A program made the position numbers and the translations under genes. Positions 18,230 through 31,605 of a stretch of 64,000 bases of DNA are shown here, piece by piece. This DNA comes from Luteimonas sp. FCS-9 (GTDB lineage: Bacteria > Pseudomonadota > Gammaproteobacteria > Xanthomonadales > Xanthomonadaceae), in contig NZ_LASZ01000009.1 of NCBI RefSeq assembly GCF_001014645.1, positions 62,001-126,000 on the forward strand, given 5' to 3'. Below the pieces are notes generated by a model. That model saw only the letters and a list, made by a program, of their open reading frames with translations, was not told where the DNA came from and did not search any database. Positions within the stretch are counted from its first letter, which is position 1. Every line of letters starts with the position of its first letter.

Positions 18230-18250
18230 CCCGCCGCGCCACGATGCCCG

Positions 18251-18273
18251 AAGGCCGCCGAGAGGCGGCCTTT
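18251..18273 (+). terminator. Rho-independent-like terminator after the second NlpC/P60 gene
   Basis: The arms AAGGCCGCC (18251-18259) and GGCGGCCTT (18264-18272) pair perfectly around GAGA, with TTT following at 18271-18273. It sits 22 bases after the stop. The rest of 18274-18540 contains no gene or clear motif that I can support. Confidence 0.75.
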
Positions 18274-18540
18274 CGCGTTTCCGGGGTCGACGTGACATCG
18301 AGTCTGGGTCTGCGCCGCCTTCACGCCCGGGGGCGCCATCTCGCGGGCGACACGTCGACAGGCGACGCCCGGCCGCGCGCAGCGCGTCCAGCAGCGTGGC
18401 CGCGAGCTCGAGCGCCCCGCTTGCGCAGTCCCAATGCGGTCTCGCGGCTGCGGTGCTGCGGCTCTCGCCTGGCTCGCGCCGGCCGTGCGTAGTACGACAA
18501 CACCCGCTCTCGCCCCGACAGCCGCCGAGCATGCCCCGGC

Positions 18541-19449
18541 TCATGCGAATTGCGCGGACTTGACCAGCAACTGCTTGGCGATCGCGCCGTGCACGCGGCC
18601 GATGCCGCGGCACAGGTGCAAGGTCGCGAACAGCAGCAGCACGCCGACGCCAGACAGCAGCGGCAGCAGGAACGGCGCCTGCCGCGGCACGTCGATGCCC
18701 GAGATCCAGAGGTTGAGGTTCAAGCCCGGCAGCAGCGCCAGCGGCGCGGCGACCAGCGGCAGCGCGACGCTCAGCAGGCTCACCACCACCGTGAAGTAGA
18801 CGATGCCCAGCGGCAGCATCAGCAGCATGTACAGCAGCGTGCTCCAGGTCCGCGCGTCGGTGAACATGTCGGCGATGCGCTGGGTCCAGCTGCGGCCGCG
18901 CGCCGCGTACAGCGGCCGGCGCGGCATGCGCTCGCCGAGCATGACCTCGACCAGCCGGCCTTCCACCAACGACAGCACCCGCACCGAGCCCAGGAACAGG
19001 ATCAGCAGCGGGATGCCGACCAGCACGATGACCAGGCCGCCGGAGATCGACAGGCCCAGCACCACCCACAGGAAGTAGAAGATGCCCGTGGCCAGCGACA
19101 GCAGCATGTAGAACAGCGCCGACCATGTGCGCGGATCGGCGGCGACGCCGAAGAAGCGCCCGGCCAGCGAGCTGCGCGGCGCCGGCACCGGCGGCCGCAG
19201 CGCGGTCTGCACCTTGACCTCGGTGTCGCGGTAGATCTCGGCGACCTCGTCGGGCGCGCCGTAGCTCGAGGCGACCGCGGCGATGACCTCGGCCTCCGAG
19301 CGCCCGGGCTGCTCGGCCAATTCCGAGCGCAGGTATTCCTCGGCGTCGTACAGCGCGTCCTGGACCAGCGCCGGGTCGGCACCGGCCAGCGCACGGCGCA
19401 GCTGCTCCAGGTATTCGGGGATGCTCTGCGGCAGGCCTTGGGTGTTCAT
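18541..19449 (-). CDS. HAAS/sensor-domain membrane protein paired with PadR
   Basis: The 302-residue protein starts with a HAAS-like helical domain ([16 protein letters not shown] through [18 protein letters not shown], like DUF1700). Two similar membrane blocks follow, each with the pattern R-T-W-S-hydrophobic-YMLL ([18 protein letters not shown] and [18 protein letters not shown]). It therefore contains an internal duplication of a putative sensor domain. HAAS proteins are typically regulatory partners of PadR repressors, and here the PadR gene overlaps by four bases (TCAT), fitting that known pair. The signal sensed is unknown. Confidence 0.85.
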   Translation of the reverse strand: MNTQGLPQSIPEYLEQLRRALAGADPALVQDALYDAEEYLRSELAEQPGRSEAEVIAAVASSYGAPDEVAEIYRDTEVKVQTALRPPVPAPRSSLAGRFFGVAADPRTWSALFYMLLSLATGIFYFLWVVLGLSISGGLVIVLVGIPLLILFLGSVRVLSLVEGRLVEVMLGERMPRRPLYAARGRSWTQRIADMFTDARTWSTLLYMLLMLPLGIVYFTVVVSLLSVALPLVAAPLALLPGLNLNLWISGIDVPRQAPFLLPLLSGVGVLLLFATLHLCRGIGRVHGAIAKQLLVKSAQFA

Positions 19450-19820
19450 TCGATCATCCCCTCCAGGACGGCGTCGACGGAATCGCGGGTGGCACGCCAG
19501 GCGGCGGCCCAGTGGCGCAGGGTCGTCCGCCCTGCCTCGGTGATGCGGTAGTAGCGGCGCGGCGGCCCGGCGTCCGACGGCGCGACGTGGCTGTCGAGCA
19601 GCCCCGCGGCACCGAGGTTGCGCAGCACCGGGTACAGCGCGCTCTGCTTGCCGGCGAGCACGCCGTCGAGCCGTTCGAGCCGCTTGGCGATCTGGTAGCC
19701 GTACATCGGCTCGGCGCTCGCGCCCAGCACCGCCAGCAGCGCGAGCGACACCGTGCCTGCGCTCAGTTCCTTCTGGAACTTGCGCAGGCCCGCGTCGTCG
19801 CCGTCGTCGCTCCCGGTCAA
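19446..19820 (-). CDS. PadR-family transcriptional regulator
   Basis: The roughly 124-residue winged-helix regulator has PadR signatures: [47 protein letters not shown] and [21 protein letters not shown] at 19820 is preferred as start because GGAGGGG (19827-19833) lies seven bases ahead. A GTG at 19835 would add five residues and hide that site. It overlaps the downstream HAAS gene, and a perfect palindrome 43 bases upstream is probably its operator. Confidence 0.88.
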   Translation of the reverse strand: MTGSDDGDDAGLRKFQKELSAGTVSLALLAVLGASAEPMYGYQIAKRLERLDGVLAGKQSALYPVLRNLGAAGLLDSHVAPSDAGPPRRYYRITEAGRTTLRHWAAAWRATRDSVDAVLEGMIE

Positions 19821-19862
19821 TGCCCGCCCCTCCACTCGTTCGACCAGGACTCTATTGCGAAC

Positions 19863-19876
19863 TTCGCTATAGCGAA
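19863..19876 (-). promoter_or_regulatory. 14-bp perfect palindrome, likely PadR operator
   Basis: TTCGCTATAGCGAA is a perfect inverted repeat in the region between the divergent PadR and cyclophilin genes. It contains a TATAGC-like element, so a bound repressor would block a promoter. An extra half-like GCGAA lies directly to the left (19855-19862). PadR proteins usually bind inverted repeats in their own promoter. Confidence 0.6.
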
Positions 19877-19943
19877 TGTGCCGCTAGTCATGCGGCGGCC
19901 CGCGTCGGCCACAATCGGCGCTCGACCCCGCCGGAATCCGCCC

Positions 19944-20912
19944 ATGCGCCTGCTCCCGTCCCGTCCGCACCGTCCCGCCGCATGCGCGATCGCGCTCGCG
20001 CTGCTGCTCGCCGGCTGCGCGAGCGTGCCCGCCCCCGGCGCCGCCGACACGCGTGCGCCCGACGCGCGCTCGACCCAGGACCTGCTCGACGCCTCGACGC
20101 CGGCGGACTGGCGCACGCCCGACCCGCAGGACACGCTGTATCTCGACCTCGCGACCGGTCGGGTGATCATCGAACTGGCGCCGGACTTCGCGCCTGCGCA
20201 CGTGACCAACATCCGCACGCTCGCACGCGAGGGCTTCTGGAACGGCCTGACGCTCTACCGCGCGCAGGACAACTTCGTCGTGCAGTTCGGCGACATCGTC
20301 GAGGACGGCGCGCCGGGCAAGCCGATCGGCAGCGCCCGCGCGCGGTTGCCGGCCGAGTTCGACCGCCCGGCGACGGGGCTGGACTTCCACGCCCTGCCCG
20401 ACCCCGACGGCTGGGCCGCGCAGACCGGGTTCGCCGCCGGTTTTCCGGCCGCGCGCGACGCCGCCGCACAGGCCGGCCGCGACGGGCGCGCCTGGCTCGC
20501 GCACTGTTACGGCACGCTCGGCGCCGGCCGCGACACCGCGCCCGATTCGAGCAACGGCACCGAGCTCTACGTCGTCACCGGGCAGTCGCCGCGCCAGCTC
20601 GACCGCAACATCACCGTCGTCGGCCGCGTGCTGCGGGGCATGGAACTGCTGAGCGTGCTCCCGCGCGGCACAGGTCCGCTCGGCTTCTACACCGATGCCG
20701 CGCAGCGCACGCCGATCCGCGCGGTCCGGCTGGCCTCCGAGACGCCGCTCGCCGAACGCACGCCGCTCGAGGTGCTGCGTACCGACACGCCGCTGTTCGA
20801 CGCGGTGGTCGAGTCGCGCCGCAACCGCCGCGACGCCTGGTACCTGCGTCCGGCCGAGCACATCGACCTGTGCAACATCACGGTGCCGGTGCGCACGCCC
20901 ACAGCGCCATGA
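19944..20912 (+). CDS. Cyclophilin-type peptidyl-prolyl isomerase lipoprotein
   Basis: The 322-residue protein has a lipoprotein signal ([12 protein letters not shown], lipobox at LAGC) and a cyclophilin domain starting near [27 protein letters not shown]. The substrate-site region reads [21 protein letters not shown]. It is larger than simple cyclophilins because of insertions (residues about 130-190) and a C-terminal 60-residue extension ending CNITVPVRT. It should act on periplasmic proteins. The ATG at 19944 begins the signal peptide. The downstream GNAT remnant overlaps its stop by ATGA. Confidence 0.88.
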   Translation: MRLLPSRPHRPAACAIALALLLAGCASVPAPGAADTRAPDARSTQDLLDASTPADWRTPDPQDTLYLDLATGRVIIELAPDFAPAHVTNIRTLAREGFWNGLTLYRAQDNFVVQFGDIVEDGAPGKPIGSARARLPAEFDRPATGLDFHALPDPDGWAAQTGFAAGFPAARDAAAQAGRDGRAWLAHCYGTLGAGRDTAPDSSNGTELYVVTGQSPRQLDRNITVVGRVLRGMELLSVLPRGTGPLGFYTDAAQRTPIRAVRLASETPLAERTPLEVLRTDTPLFDAVVESRRNRRDAWYLRPAEHIDLCNITVPVRTPTAP

Positions 20913-21205
20913 CCATCGTCGAAACCGCCCGCCTGAGGCTGCGCCCGCATGTCCTCGACGACTTCGCGCCGATGCGCGCCATGCTGGCCGACCCTGAAGT
21001 CCTGCGGCATCTCTCGGCCGTGCCGCCGACCGAAGAAGACGTCTGGAACCGACTGCTGCGCTACATCGGTCACTGGCAGGCATTGGGCTACGGCATCTTC
21101 GCGGTGCTGCACCGCGACACCGGCCATTATCTCGGCGGTGCCGGCTTTGCAGATTTCCGCCGGGGACTCGGACCGGATTTCGGCCGTTCGCCCGAAGGCG
21201 CGTGA
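20909..21205 (+). pseudogene. 3'-truncated GNAT N-acetyltransferase
   Basis: The 98-residue frame begins like RimJ/RimL-type acetyltransferases ([22 protein letters not shown], then DPEVLRHLS and [31 protein letters not shown]). It stops after [13 protein letters not shown], before the acetyl-CoA-binding Q/RxxGxA loop and C-terminal half (normal length about 170-180 residues). Only 93 bases separate this stop from the next gene. A deletion or frameshift has therefore removed the catalytic part. The start overlaps the cyclophilin stop, so the original was in that operon. Confidence 0.75.
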
Positions 21206-21298
21206 GTCTTCGTCCGGGTCCGGCCTTCGCCGCCTGACACACTCGCGTCCGACGCGCCCCTGTCGCACACTGCCGCGCCGCACCGCCCTTCTTCTTGC

Positions 21299-22435
21299 AT
21301 GTCCTCCCCCGCCTCCTCTCCCCGCGCGCAGCAGCATGCGACGCGCGCCGCGTTCTTCATCCCCGGCTTCGCGATCGCCGCCTGGGCCCCGATCGTCCCG
21401 TTCGCCAAGACCCGCACCGGCCTGGACGAAGCCTCGCTCGGCCTGGTGCTGCTGTGCCTGGGCACCGGCTCGCTGCTGGCGATGCCGATGGCCGGCGCGC
21501 TCGCCGCGCGCCAGGGCTGCCGGCGCGTCATGGTCGCCGCGCTGCTGCTGATCTGCGCGGCGCTGCCGGCACTCACGCTCGCCGGTGCGCCGTGGCTGCT
21601 GGCGGCCGCGCTGTTCGCGTTCGGCGCCGGCATCGGCGCGATGGACTGCGCGATGAACCTGCAGGCGGTCGCGGTCGAGCGCGACGCCGCGCGTCCGATG
21701 ATGTCGGGCTTCCACGCGTTCTACAGCATCGGCGGTTTCGTCGGCGCCGCCGGCATGACCGCGCTGCTGAGCGCGGGCCTGGCGCCGTGGCTGGCGGCGG
21801 TGCTGGTCGCGGCCGCGATCCTGGCGCTGCACGGGCCCTCGGCGCGGCACTGGCGGAGCGAGCGGCTGGCGCGCGACACCGCCGCGTTCGCATGGCCGCG
21901 CGGCGTGGTCGCGTTCATCGGCGTGCTGTGCTTCGTGACGTTCCTGGTCGAGGGCTCGATGCTCGACTGGAGTGCGGTGTTCCTGCACGAGGTCCGTGGC
22001 GTGGACGCTGCACGCGCGGGGCTCGGGTTCGTCGTGTTCTCGCTGGCGATGACGGTGGCGCGGCTGCTCGGCGACGGCCTCGTGCAGCGCCTGGGCGACC
22101 GCCGCGCGGTGGTGCTGGGTGCGCTGTGCGCCTGCGCCGGGCTCTGCGTGGCGACGCTCGTGCCCGACGGCACGCTCGCGCTCGCCGGCTACGCGCTGGT
22201 CGGCGCGGGCTGCGCCAACATCGTGCCGGTGATGTTCTCGATGGCCGGCCGGCAGACGACGATGCCCGAGGCGCAGGCGATCCCGGCGATCAGCACGCTC
22301 GGCTACACCGGCGTGCTCGCCGGTCCGGCGCTGATCGGCTTCGTCGCGCACGCGACCGGACTGATCGTCGCGTTCCTCGGCGTCGCCGTGGCGATCGCGT
22401 GCGTCGCACTGTCGATGCGCTGGCTGCGCGCCTGA
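21299..22435 (+). CDS. YbjJ-like MFS permease
   Basis: The 378-residue major-facilitator protein has about 12 helices. It resembles the YbjJ/fucose-permease-like group, with [30 protein letters not shown] in the first helices and the conserved MNLQAVAVE and [15 protein letters not shown] segments between. The substrate is unknown and the protein is shorter than drug exporters. The ATG at 21299 is used, without a strong ribosome site. The gene is monocistronic and follows the truncated GNAT gene. Confidence 0.85.
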   Translation: MSSPASSPRAQQHATRAAFFIPGFAIAAWAPIVPFAKTRTGLDEASLGLVLLCLGTGSLLAMPMAGALAARQGCRRVMVAALLLICAALPALTLAGAPWLLAAALFAFGAGIGAMDCAMNLQAVAVERDAARPMMSGFHAFYSIGGFVGAAGMTALLSAGLAPWLAAVLVAAAILALHGPSARHWRSERLARDTAAFAWPRGVVAFIGVLCFVTFLVEGSMLDWSAVFLHEVRGVDAARAGLGFVVFSLAMTVARLLGDGLVQRLGDRRAVVLGALCACAGLCVATLVPDGTLALAGYALVGAGCANIVPVMFSMAGRQTTMPEAQAIPAISTLGYTGVLAGPALIGFVAHATGLIVAFLGVAVAIACVALSMRWLRA

Positions 22436-22526
22436 CCGACGCGCATCGCACGCATTCGTCACGCGGGCTTGCGCCGGCTTCTTCCAGCCTCACGCTTCCC
22501 CGCCCGATCGAAGAAGAGGAACCGCC

Positions 22527-22823
22527 ATGCCCATGCTCCGTATCCGCCTGACCGGCAGCGACGACACCGCCCGCGCGGTGATCAATCTCCTGCAGAGCGT
22601 CGAAGGCATCGAGCATGTCGAGGAGATCGACGACCTGATGCCGCACATGGACGACGCCGACTCCAGCTCCGCCGGTCTGAGCGACGTGGGCGGTCCGCAG
22701 ATGCACGAGATCGAGGTCGAGGTCGGAAACCCTGCGACCGCGCGCAAGGTGCGCGAGGCGGTCGAGGCGCTGGCATTCGACCTCGATGCGCTGGTCGAGT
22801 TCGAGGAGGAAGAGGAAGGCTGA
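22527..22823 (+). CDS. Small acidic conserved-type hypothetical protein
   Basis: The 98-residue, strongly acidic protein begins MPMLRIRLTGSDDTARAVI and ends in a run of Glu (FEEEEEG). An alpha/beta character with alternating hydrophobics (LRIRLTGS, HEIEVEV) suggests a small ACT/BMC-like or ferredoxin-fold domain, with a flexible Asp/Ser linker in the middle (DDADSSSAGL). I do not recognise it. A clear purine-rich ribosome site (GAAGAAGAGGAA) precedes the ATG. Codon use matches the neighbours. Confidence 0.75.
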   Translation: MPMLRIRLTGSDDTARAVINLLQSVEGIEHVEEIDDLMPHMDDADSSSAGLSDVGGPQMHEIEVEVGNPATARKVREAVEALAFDLDALVEFEEEEEG

Positions 22824-22876
22824 GCCCGGCCGGCCCACGCACGCGCGTCGGACCGGCCCCCGCGGCGCTGCGCCGG

Positions 22877-23821
22877 TCACGCCGCCGGCAGCGCCTCGAT
22901 CAGGTCGATCATCCGCCGCCGCTGCGCCTCGTCGGGCAGCCGCCCGCGTCCGGCACCGAGATTGTCGACGAGATTGCGCACGCGACTGGTCGCCGGCGTC
23001 ACGCAGGTGACCGTCGGATTGGCGAGCACGAACTTCAGGAAGAACTGCCCCCAGCTCGCGGCGTCGAACTCGGCGGCCCAGTCCGGCAGCGCGCGGTCGC
23101 CGACGCGGTTCCACAGCCGCGTACGCCCGAACGGCGCGTAGACCAGCACCGCGATGCCGCGCTCGGCGGCCAGCGGCAGGATCGTCCGCTCGACGTCGCG
23201 GTTGTCGATCGCGTAGTCCACGCCGATGAAGTCGAGCGGCTCGCGGCGCATCGTCTCGACCAGCCGCGGATAGTCGGCCTTGGACGTCGAGGTCACGCCG
23301 ATGTGGCGCACGCGCCCGGAGGCCTTGAGCGTCTTCAGGATCCCCAGCTGCGTCGGCACGTCGCCGAGGTTGTGCACCTGCACCAGGTCGATGGTGTCGC
23401 GGCCCAGGCGCGCGAACGAGGTCTCGATCTGCGCGCGCGCCTGCGCCGGATCGGCCTTGGCCTCCGCGCCGCGGCCGGCGACGTTGACCTTCGTCGCCCA
23501 GAACAGGCGATCGGCGATGCCCAGGTCCTGCGCCGCGCGGCCGGCGACCTCCTCCGACGCGCCGTAGCTGGGTGCGGTGTCGAACACCCCGCCCTCGGCG
23601 GCCAGCGTGCGCAGCACCTCGCGCACCGCGGCCGCGTCCTCGCCCGCGGCGCGGGAGAACGTGGCCGAACTGCCCAGCCCGACGACCGGGATGCGCTGGC
23701 CGCTCGACGGGATCGCGCGCGTGTTCAACGGCGCGGCGGAGACGGCGAACGCAGCGCCGGGCAGCGCAAGCGACAGGCCGGCACCGAGGGAGAGTTTCAG
23801 GCAATCGCGACGGGTGACCAT
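22877..23821 (-). CDS. Tat-signal aldo/keto reductase
   Basis: The 314-residue protein begins with a twin-arginine-type signal (MVTRRDCLKLSLGAGLSLAL) and continues as an AKR TIM barrel. The catalytic tetrad is readable as Asp and Tyr in FDTAPSYGAS, Lys in FWATKVNVAG and His in DLVQVHNLGD. NADPH-dependent reduction of carbonyls is the family activity, and a periplasmic location is implied by the signal. If folded before Tat export it would carry its cofactor. The substrate is unknown. No partner gene is adjacent. Confidence 0.85.
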   Translation of the reverse strand: MVTRRDCLKLSLGAGLSLALPGAAFAVSAAPLNTRAIPSSGQRIPVVGLGSSATFSRAAGEDAAAVREVLRTLAAEGGVFDTAPSYGASEEVAGRAAQDLGIADRLFWATKVNVAGRGAEAKADPAQARAQIETSFARLGRDTIDLVQVHNLGDVPTQLGILKTLKASGRVRHIGVTSTSKADYPRLVETMRREPLDFIGVDYAIDNRDVERTILPLAAERGIAVLVYAPFGRTRLWNRVGDRALPDWAAEFDAASWGQFFLKFVLANPTVTCVTPATSRVRNLVDNLGAGRGRLPDEAQRRRMIDLIEALPAA

Positions 23822-23974
23822 GGCGTGCTCCTCGCAGGGATGACGCAGGCGACGGACCTGCGCCGGGACGGCGCCGACGGCGCGCAGGGAAAGCCGGCGA
23901 TCGCGCGGCGCCCCGAGTCTGCCGCAGCCCGGCCCGGGCGGGCAACCGGCGCCCGGGCGGCGCCCGCGTCGCCG

Positions 23975-24319
23975 TCAGAAGCTGGCGCCGTCGATCTGGA
24001 CGATCTTCAGCAACGCCAGGTCCAGTCCGTCGATGCAGCGCACGTTGACGCAGGCCATCGGCGATCCGTCCGGCCCGGTACCGCGGCTGTAGGGCGCGAT
24101 GCCGCAGACGGTGCAGAAATGGTGGTCGATCCGGTGCGCGTTGAAGCGGTACGTGCCCGCTTCGCCGGTGCCGGTCTCGCGCAGCGCGTCGGCGGGCGCG
24201 AACGCCAGCAGGCCGCCGCGCCGGCGGCACATCGAGCAGTTGCAGTCGTAGACCTCGGCGATCTCGCCGTCCAGTTCGAATGCCAGGCTGCCGCAATGGC
24301 AGCGTCCGCGATGCGTCAT
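23975..24319 (-). CDS. GFA-family (CENP-V/GFA) zinc protein
   Basis: The 114-residue protein is in the glutathione-dependent formaldehyde-activating enzyme fold family. Zinc ligands are visible in RCHCGSLAFEL, DCNCSMCRRRGG and CTVCGIAPYSRG. Most members have no proven activity, and true GFA activity should not be assumed. It starts 29 bases after the stop of the GATase-like membrane gene and might be the last gene of that operon, though the gap is larger than the other overlaps. Confidence 0.87.
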   Translation of the reverse strand: MTHRGRCHCGSLAFELDGEIAEVYDCNCSMCRRRGGLLAFAPADALRETGTGEAGTYRFNAHRIDHHFCTVCGIAPYSRGTGPDGSPMACVNVRCIDGLDLALLKIVQIDGASF

Positions 24320-24348
24320 CGTCGCCCCTCCCTCGCCCAGGCCGCAGG

Positions 24349-26156
24349 CTAGGCGATCCCGGGCGGCGCCGACACCCGTGCGCGCCCCAGGCGCGCCCGG
24401 CCCAGCGCCCACAGCGCGGTCGTCGCGAGCAGCCAGGCCAGCGCCCAGGGCCAGCTCGGGCCGGGGACGCTCGCCTGCGCCGGGGCCGCACCCGGGGCCT
24501 CGCGCACCAGTGCGCGCGTCGCGGCCTGCAGACGCGCGGCCTGCAGGCCCGGCGCGTCGTCCGCGGCGCGCACCGGCAACGGCCAGCTGCGGCCCGCGTC
24601 GACGATGCGATGCCAGCCGGGCGCGTCCGGCCACAGGCCGGTGCAGCCGCCGGCGACCGGGTCGCGCAGCAGCGGCACCGCGCGCCCGTCGAGCGCGACC
24701 ACGTGCGCGTCCGGGCCGAGCCCGCACAGCGCCAGCCGGTCGCCGACACGGCCCTGCCCCTCGACCCCCGGCACCGCGCGGTCGCCGGCGCGCGCGAGCG
24801 TGCCCGCCCAGCCACTCCACAGTCCCGCGTGCAGGTCCGCGCGGCCGGCCAGCGGCAGGCGCCAGCTGTCGGCCAGCGTGACCAGGCCGATGCGGCCGCG
24901 GCCGAAGGCCTGCCAGCGCATCATGTCCGGCGGGCCGACGTCCGCACCCGGCAACCCGCCGGTCAGCGGACGATAGGCCAGTGCCGGCGGCGTCTCGCCG
25001 GCAAGCAGCGGGTCGAACGGCGCGTCGTCGCTGCCGGGGCCGGCCCACGCGCGCCACCGCGCCGCGTCGGCCGGGCCGGGATCGGGCCGCCAGGGACGCA
25101 CCGGCCCTGCTTCGATCGTCAGCCCGGTACCACGCAGCCAGTCGCGCAGCGCGGCCGACGGCGGCTGCGGCGCGTGCACCAGCAGGCCGAGGCCGTCGGC
25201 CACAGCGCTGCGCAGCGCGGCCCGCGCGCCCGCGCCCAGGCCGTCGAACGCACGCGCATCGAGCACGACCAGGTCCTGTTCGGCGAGGCCCGCCGCCTCG
25301 AGCGCCGGCGCATCGCCCACGCCGGCACCGCCCCCCAGCGCGGCCCGCCACCGCAGGCCTAGGCCCGCATCCTCGGACCAGCGGCGCAGCGCGCGCAGGT
25401 CCGGGTTCGGCGCGCCGGCCAGCAGCAGCACCCGGACCGGCGCGACGTCCTCGACGACCACCGGCACGTCGACCCGGTCCGCCTCGCCGTCGTCCGCGTC
25501 GCGCACCCGCACGACGAATGTCGCGGCCCCGGCATCGCGCGCCGTGCCGGCGAGCCGGAAGCGGCCCGCGTCGTCGGCCGCCGCCGCGTCGACGACGCGG
25601 CCTGCGGGATCGGACAGCGAGACCTGCGCACCGTCGATGCCGGCGACCCGGCCGCGCACCTCGAACCGCGCCCCCGGCGCGATGCCACGCGGCACCTCCA
25701 GCGCGACGATGCCGGCAGGCAGCGCCGCCGGTACGAACGCCAGCGCACGCCCGTCGACCGCATCGCGGTCGCGCGCCGTCAGCCCGGCGCCGACGACGGC
25801 CAGCGCCTGCGTGTCGGGATGGCGCCGCAGCGCGGTCGCCAGATCGGGCATCCGCGTCGCCCCCGGCGGCCCGTCGCCGGCCTCGGGCAACGCGACGACC
25901 CGCTGCGACGCGGGCCGCGGCAAATCCGCCCAGCCGGCGGTCAGCACGACCAGCGTGTCGCGCGCGACCGGCACCGGCGGCGGCTGCAGCGTCAGCGCCA
26001 GCAGGGCCGCGGACACCGCCGTCAGCGCCGCGAGCGCGCAGGTGCGCCAGACCGCGGGCCGGGCGCCGCGCGGCGCGCGCAGGTGCGCAGTCGCCAGCCG
26101 CAGGATCGACAGCGCGGCGCCGGCGGACAACAGCGCGACCAGCCAGCGTTCTGGCG

Positions 26157-26160
<4 letters not shown>
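24349..26160 (-). CDS. GATase-like membrane protein of the MoxR operon
   Basis: The 603-residue protein has N-terminal helices (LVALLSAGAALSILRLAT; LTAVSAALLALTL), then a periplasmic part with an Ig-like module (about 160-230). It also carries a class-I glutamine-amidotransferase-like fold (VRVLLLAGAPNPDLRALRRWSEDAG, LVVLDARAFDGLG, ADGLGLLVHAP), and ends with a C-terminal helix. The usual GATase Cys-His pair is not obvious, so it is probably a non-catalytic relative, as in homologues of such operons. It overlaps the DUF4175 gene by ATGA. A role in a MoxR-linked envelope system is inferred. Confidence 0.75.
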
Positions 26161-28429
<2,269 letters not shown>

Positions 28430-28433
<4 letters not shown>

Positions 28434-29560
28434 GCGGCAGTTGTCCGGCGCGCGGCGGCGGCCAGCCAGCGCTCGAGCGCGAACGCCAGCGCGACCAGCA
28501 GCGCCCACCATGGCCGCAGGTCGCGCGGCGTCGGCGGATACGCCGCCAGGCCGGCGCCGGGCGCGAGCGCGCTTGCGGCAATGCGCGCCGGCGGCGGCCG
28601 CGGCTGCAGCCGGTCGCGCAGACTCGCCGGAAATCCGGGATCGAGCAGATCCGGGTCGAGCGCCGGGTCGAACGGGCCGGTCCAGCGCACGCAGGTCGAC
28701 GCGCCGCAGGCCGCCTGTGCGAACCCGGCGGCGTCCCCACTCGCCTGCCACTGCGCGCCGCCCGGCAGCGTGGCCGCCGGACCGAGCAGCAGCACGCGAC
28801 CGGCCGCGGCGTCGAGCAGCGCGCGCGGCGGCGCGGCTGTGCCCCACCAGGCGAGCGCCGCATCCGCGCGCGGGGCATCGCCAGGCGCGCCACGCCGCAG
28901 CGCGTCCGCATCGTCGGGGCGCCAGGCGCGCGCGACCGCGGCGAGCGTGCGCAGCGCGGGATCGTCGTCGGCAATCCCGAACACGTCGAGCCGCGGCGGC
29001 GGCGCGACGGTCTGCTCACCTGCAGCGGACGCGGCCGCCACGATCCGCCAGTCCACGGCGCGCGACAGCAGCACGCGGCCACCGTCGGCCCCGTCGACGG
29101 TCCCGGGCACGACGACCGTCAACGCGGTGCCGGCCGGCAGCATCATGTCGAGTTCGCGCAGCAGGCTGGCGACCGGCACCGGGCCGGCCGGCGCGGCGCC
29201 CGTCGCCTCGGGAAAGCCCGGTGCCAGCCAGCGCACCGGCGCGTCGGGGTCGGCCTCTGGCATCGCGTCGGCCGCGACGCCGGGCACAACGACCGTCCAG
29301 CGTTCCGGCGCCGCACCCCCGTGCAGCACCGGCCACGCCAGCCACAGCGCGAGCAGCGCAAGCAGCAGCAGGCGGGCCAGCAGCAGCGGCCAGTCGTCGA
29401 AGCGCAGACGCCGGCGCGGCTTCGGCCGCTCGCGCAGCCAGCGCAGTGCCGCGAACGGCGTGGGCCGCGTCGCATCGCGGCGCGCCAGATGCAGCAGCAG
29501 CGGCAGCACCAGCGCCGCCAGCGCGGCGAGCGCGGCCGGTGCGAGCAGGCCGAGGCTCAT
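28430..29560 (-). CDS. BatA-like N-terminal membrane-domain protein
   Basis: The 376-residue protein begins with the BatA N-terminal block (SLGLLAPAALAALAALVLP, then LHLARRDATRPTPFAALRWL). Two helices and a soluble domain with vWA-like or receiver-like segments follow, and the C-terminus (WWALLVALAFALERWL) is another helix. BatA-like proteins sit next to MoxR and DUF58 and are thought to form or anchor a periplasmic complex. The ATG at 29560 overlaps the DUF58 stop. Confidence 0.8.
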
Positions 29561-30492
29561 CGCGCGCGATCGCCGAACAGCGCGCGCAGCACGTCCTGGG
29601 CCGGCGCGTCGGCGACGTGCGTCGCGAACGCGATGCCGGCCGCCCCCAATCGGGCCGCCAGCGCGCGCTGCGCCGCGCCGAAGCGCGCGAGATAGTCGGC
29701 ACGCAGCGCCGGCCCGTCGCCGAGCAGCGCCTCGCCGGTCTCGGGGTCGACGAAGCGGCGGCCGTCGCGGAACGGAAAATCGCGCTCGTCGGCGGTCAGC
29801 ACCTGCAGCGCGACCACGTCGCGCCCGGCCTGCGCCAGTTGTAGCAGCGCGTCCACCGCGCCCGCGTCGAACCAGTCGCCGATCGCGACGACCAGGTCGC
29901 CGCGCGCGATGCGGCCCCAGACCGGGGCGAGCGTCGCGGCCTCGGGCCAGCCATCGGCCGGCGTCGCCTGCGCCAGCGCGTGGCGCAGGCGGTCGCGCTG
30001 CCGCGGCCCGGTGCCCGGCGCCACCAGCGCGACGCCGGCGCCGCCGCAGGTCGCCAGCCCGCAGGCGTCGCCCTGGCGCTGCGCGATCTCGGCCACGCAC
30101 GTCGCCAGCAGGCGCGCAACGTCCAGCCGCGTGCGCTGCGGCGCGGCCTCGTCGGCCTGGGCCATCGACGCGGTGGTGTCGAGCAGCACCCAGGCCCGGA
30201 CCGGGCTCTCACGCTCGGCCTCGCGCACGAAGAACCGGTCGCTGCGCGCGTACAACCGCCAGTCGATCTGCCGTGGCTCGTCGCCGGGCTCGTAGGCGCG
30301 GTACTGCGCGAACTCCAGGCCCGCGCCGCGGTTGCGGCTGGCGTGCTGGCCTAGGCCGTCGCGGCCCCGCGCGTGACGCGGCCGCAGCCGCAGCCGCAGC
30401 GTCGCCAGGCACGCCCGCAGCGCGGGCGTCAGCCCGTCGCCGGGCGGCGGGCCGTCCGACGACGACGGCGTTGCCGGGCTCGCAGCCGCCAC
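29557..30492 (-). CDS. DUF58 (vWA-related) protein
   Basis: The 311-residue protein has the DUF58 signature GAGLEFAQYRAYEPGDEPR followed by IDWRLYARSDRFFVREAERE, then a vWA-like MIDAS-type region (VLLDTTASMAQ, with GDLVVAIGDWFDAGA). These proteins are typical partners of MoxR ATPases. The start is a GTG at 30492, eight bases after the MoxR stop. The first 20 residues are Pro/Ser-rich. Confidence 0.88.
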   Translation of the reverse strand: MAAASPATPSSSDGPPPGDGLTPALRACLATLRLRLRPRHARGRDGLGQHASRNRGAGLEFAQYRAYEPGDEPRQIDWRLYARSDRFFVREAERESPVRAWVLLDTTASMAQADEAAPQRTRLDVARLLATCVAEIAQRQGDACGLATCGGAGVALVAPGTGPRQRDRLRHALAQATPADGWPEAATLAPVWGRIARGDLVVAIGDWFDAGAVDALLQLAQAGRDVVALQVLTADERDFPFRDGRRFVDPETGEALLGDGPALRADYLARFGAAQRALAARLGAAGIAFATHVADAPAQDVLRALFGDRAR

Positions 30493-30500
30493 GGTGCGCC

Positions 30501-31502
<1,002 letters not shown>

Positions 31503-31520
31503 GTGGAAGTCCTTGAAAAC

Positions 31521-31594
31521 CCTGTAGGCGCGCGCTTGCGCGCGATGGGGCTGTACCGGTACAGCCTCGTCGCGCGCAAGCGCGCTCCTACAGG
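31521..31594. repeat. REPIN (paired inverted REP) with palindromic spacer
   Basis: Two copies of the 22-base REP (31524-31545 and its reverse complement at 31570-31591) flank a perfect 16-base palindrome, GCTGTACCGGTACAGC (31550-31565). The flanks extend the inverted repeat as CCTGTAGG / CCTACAGG. The whole 74 bases could form one long hairpin in mRNA between DUF4159 and moxR. Confidence 0.9.
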
Positions 31595-31605
31595 AAATAT
31601 GGGGG

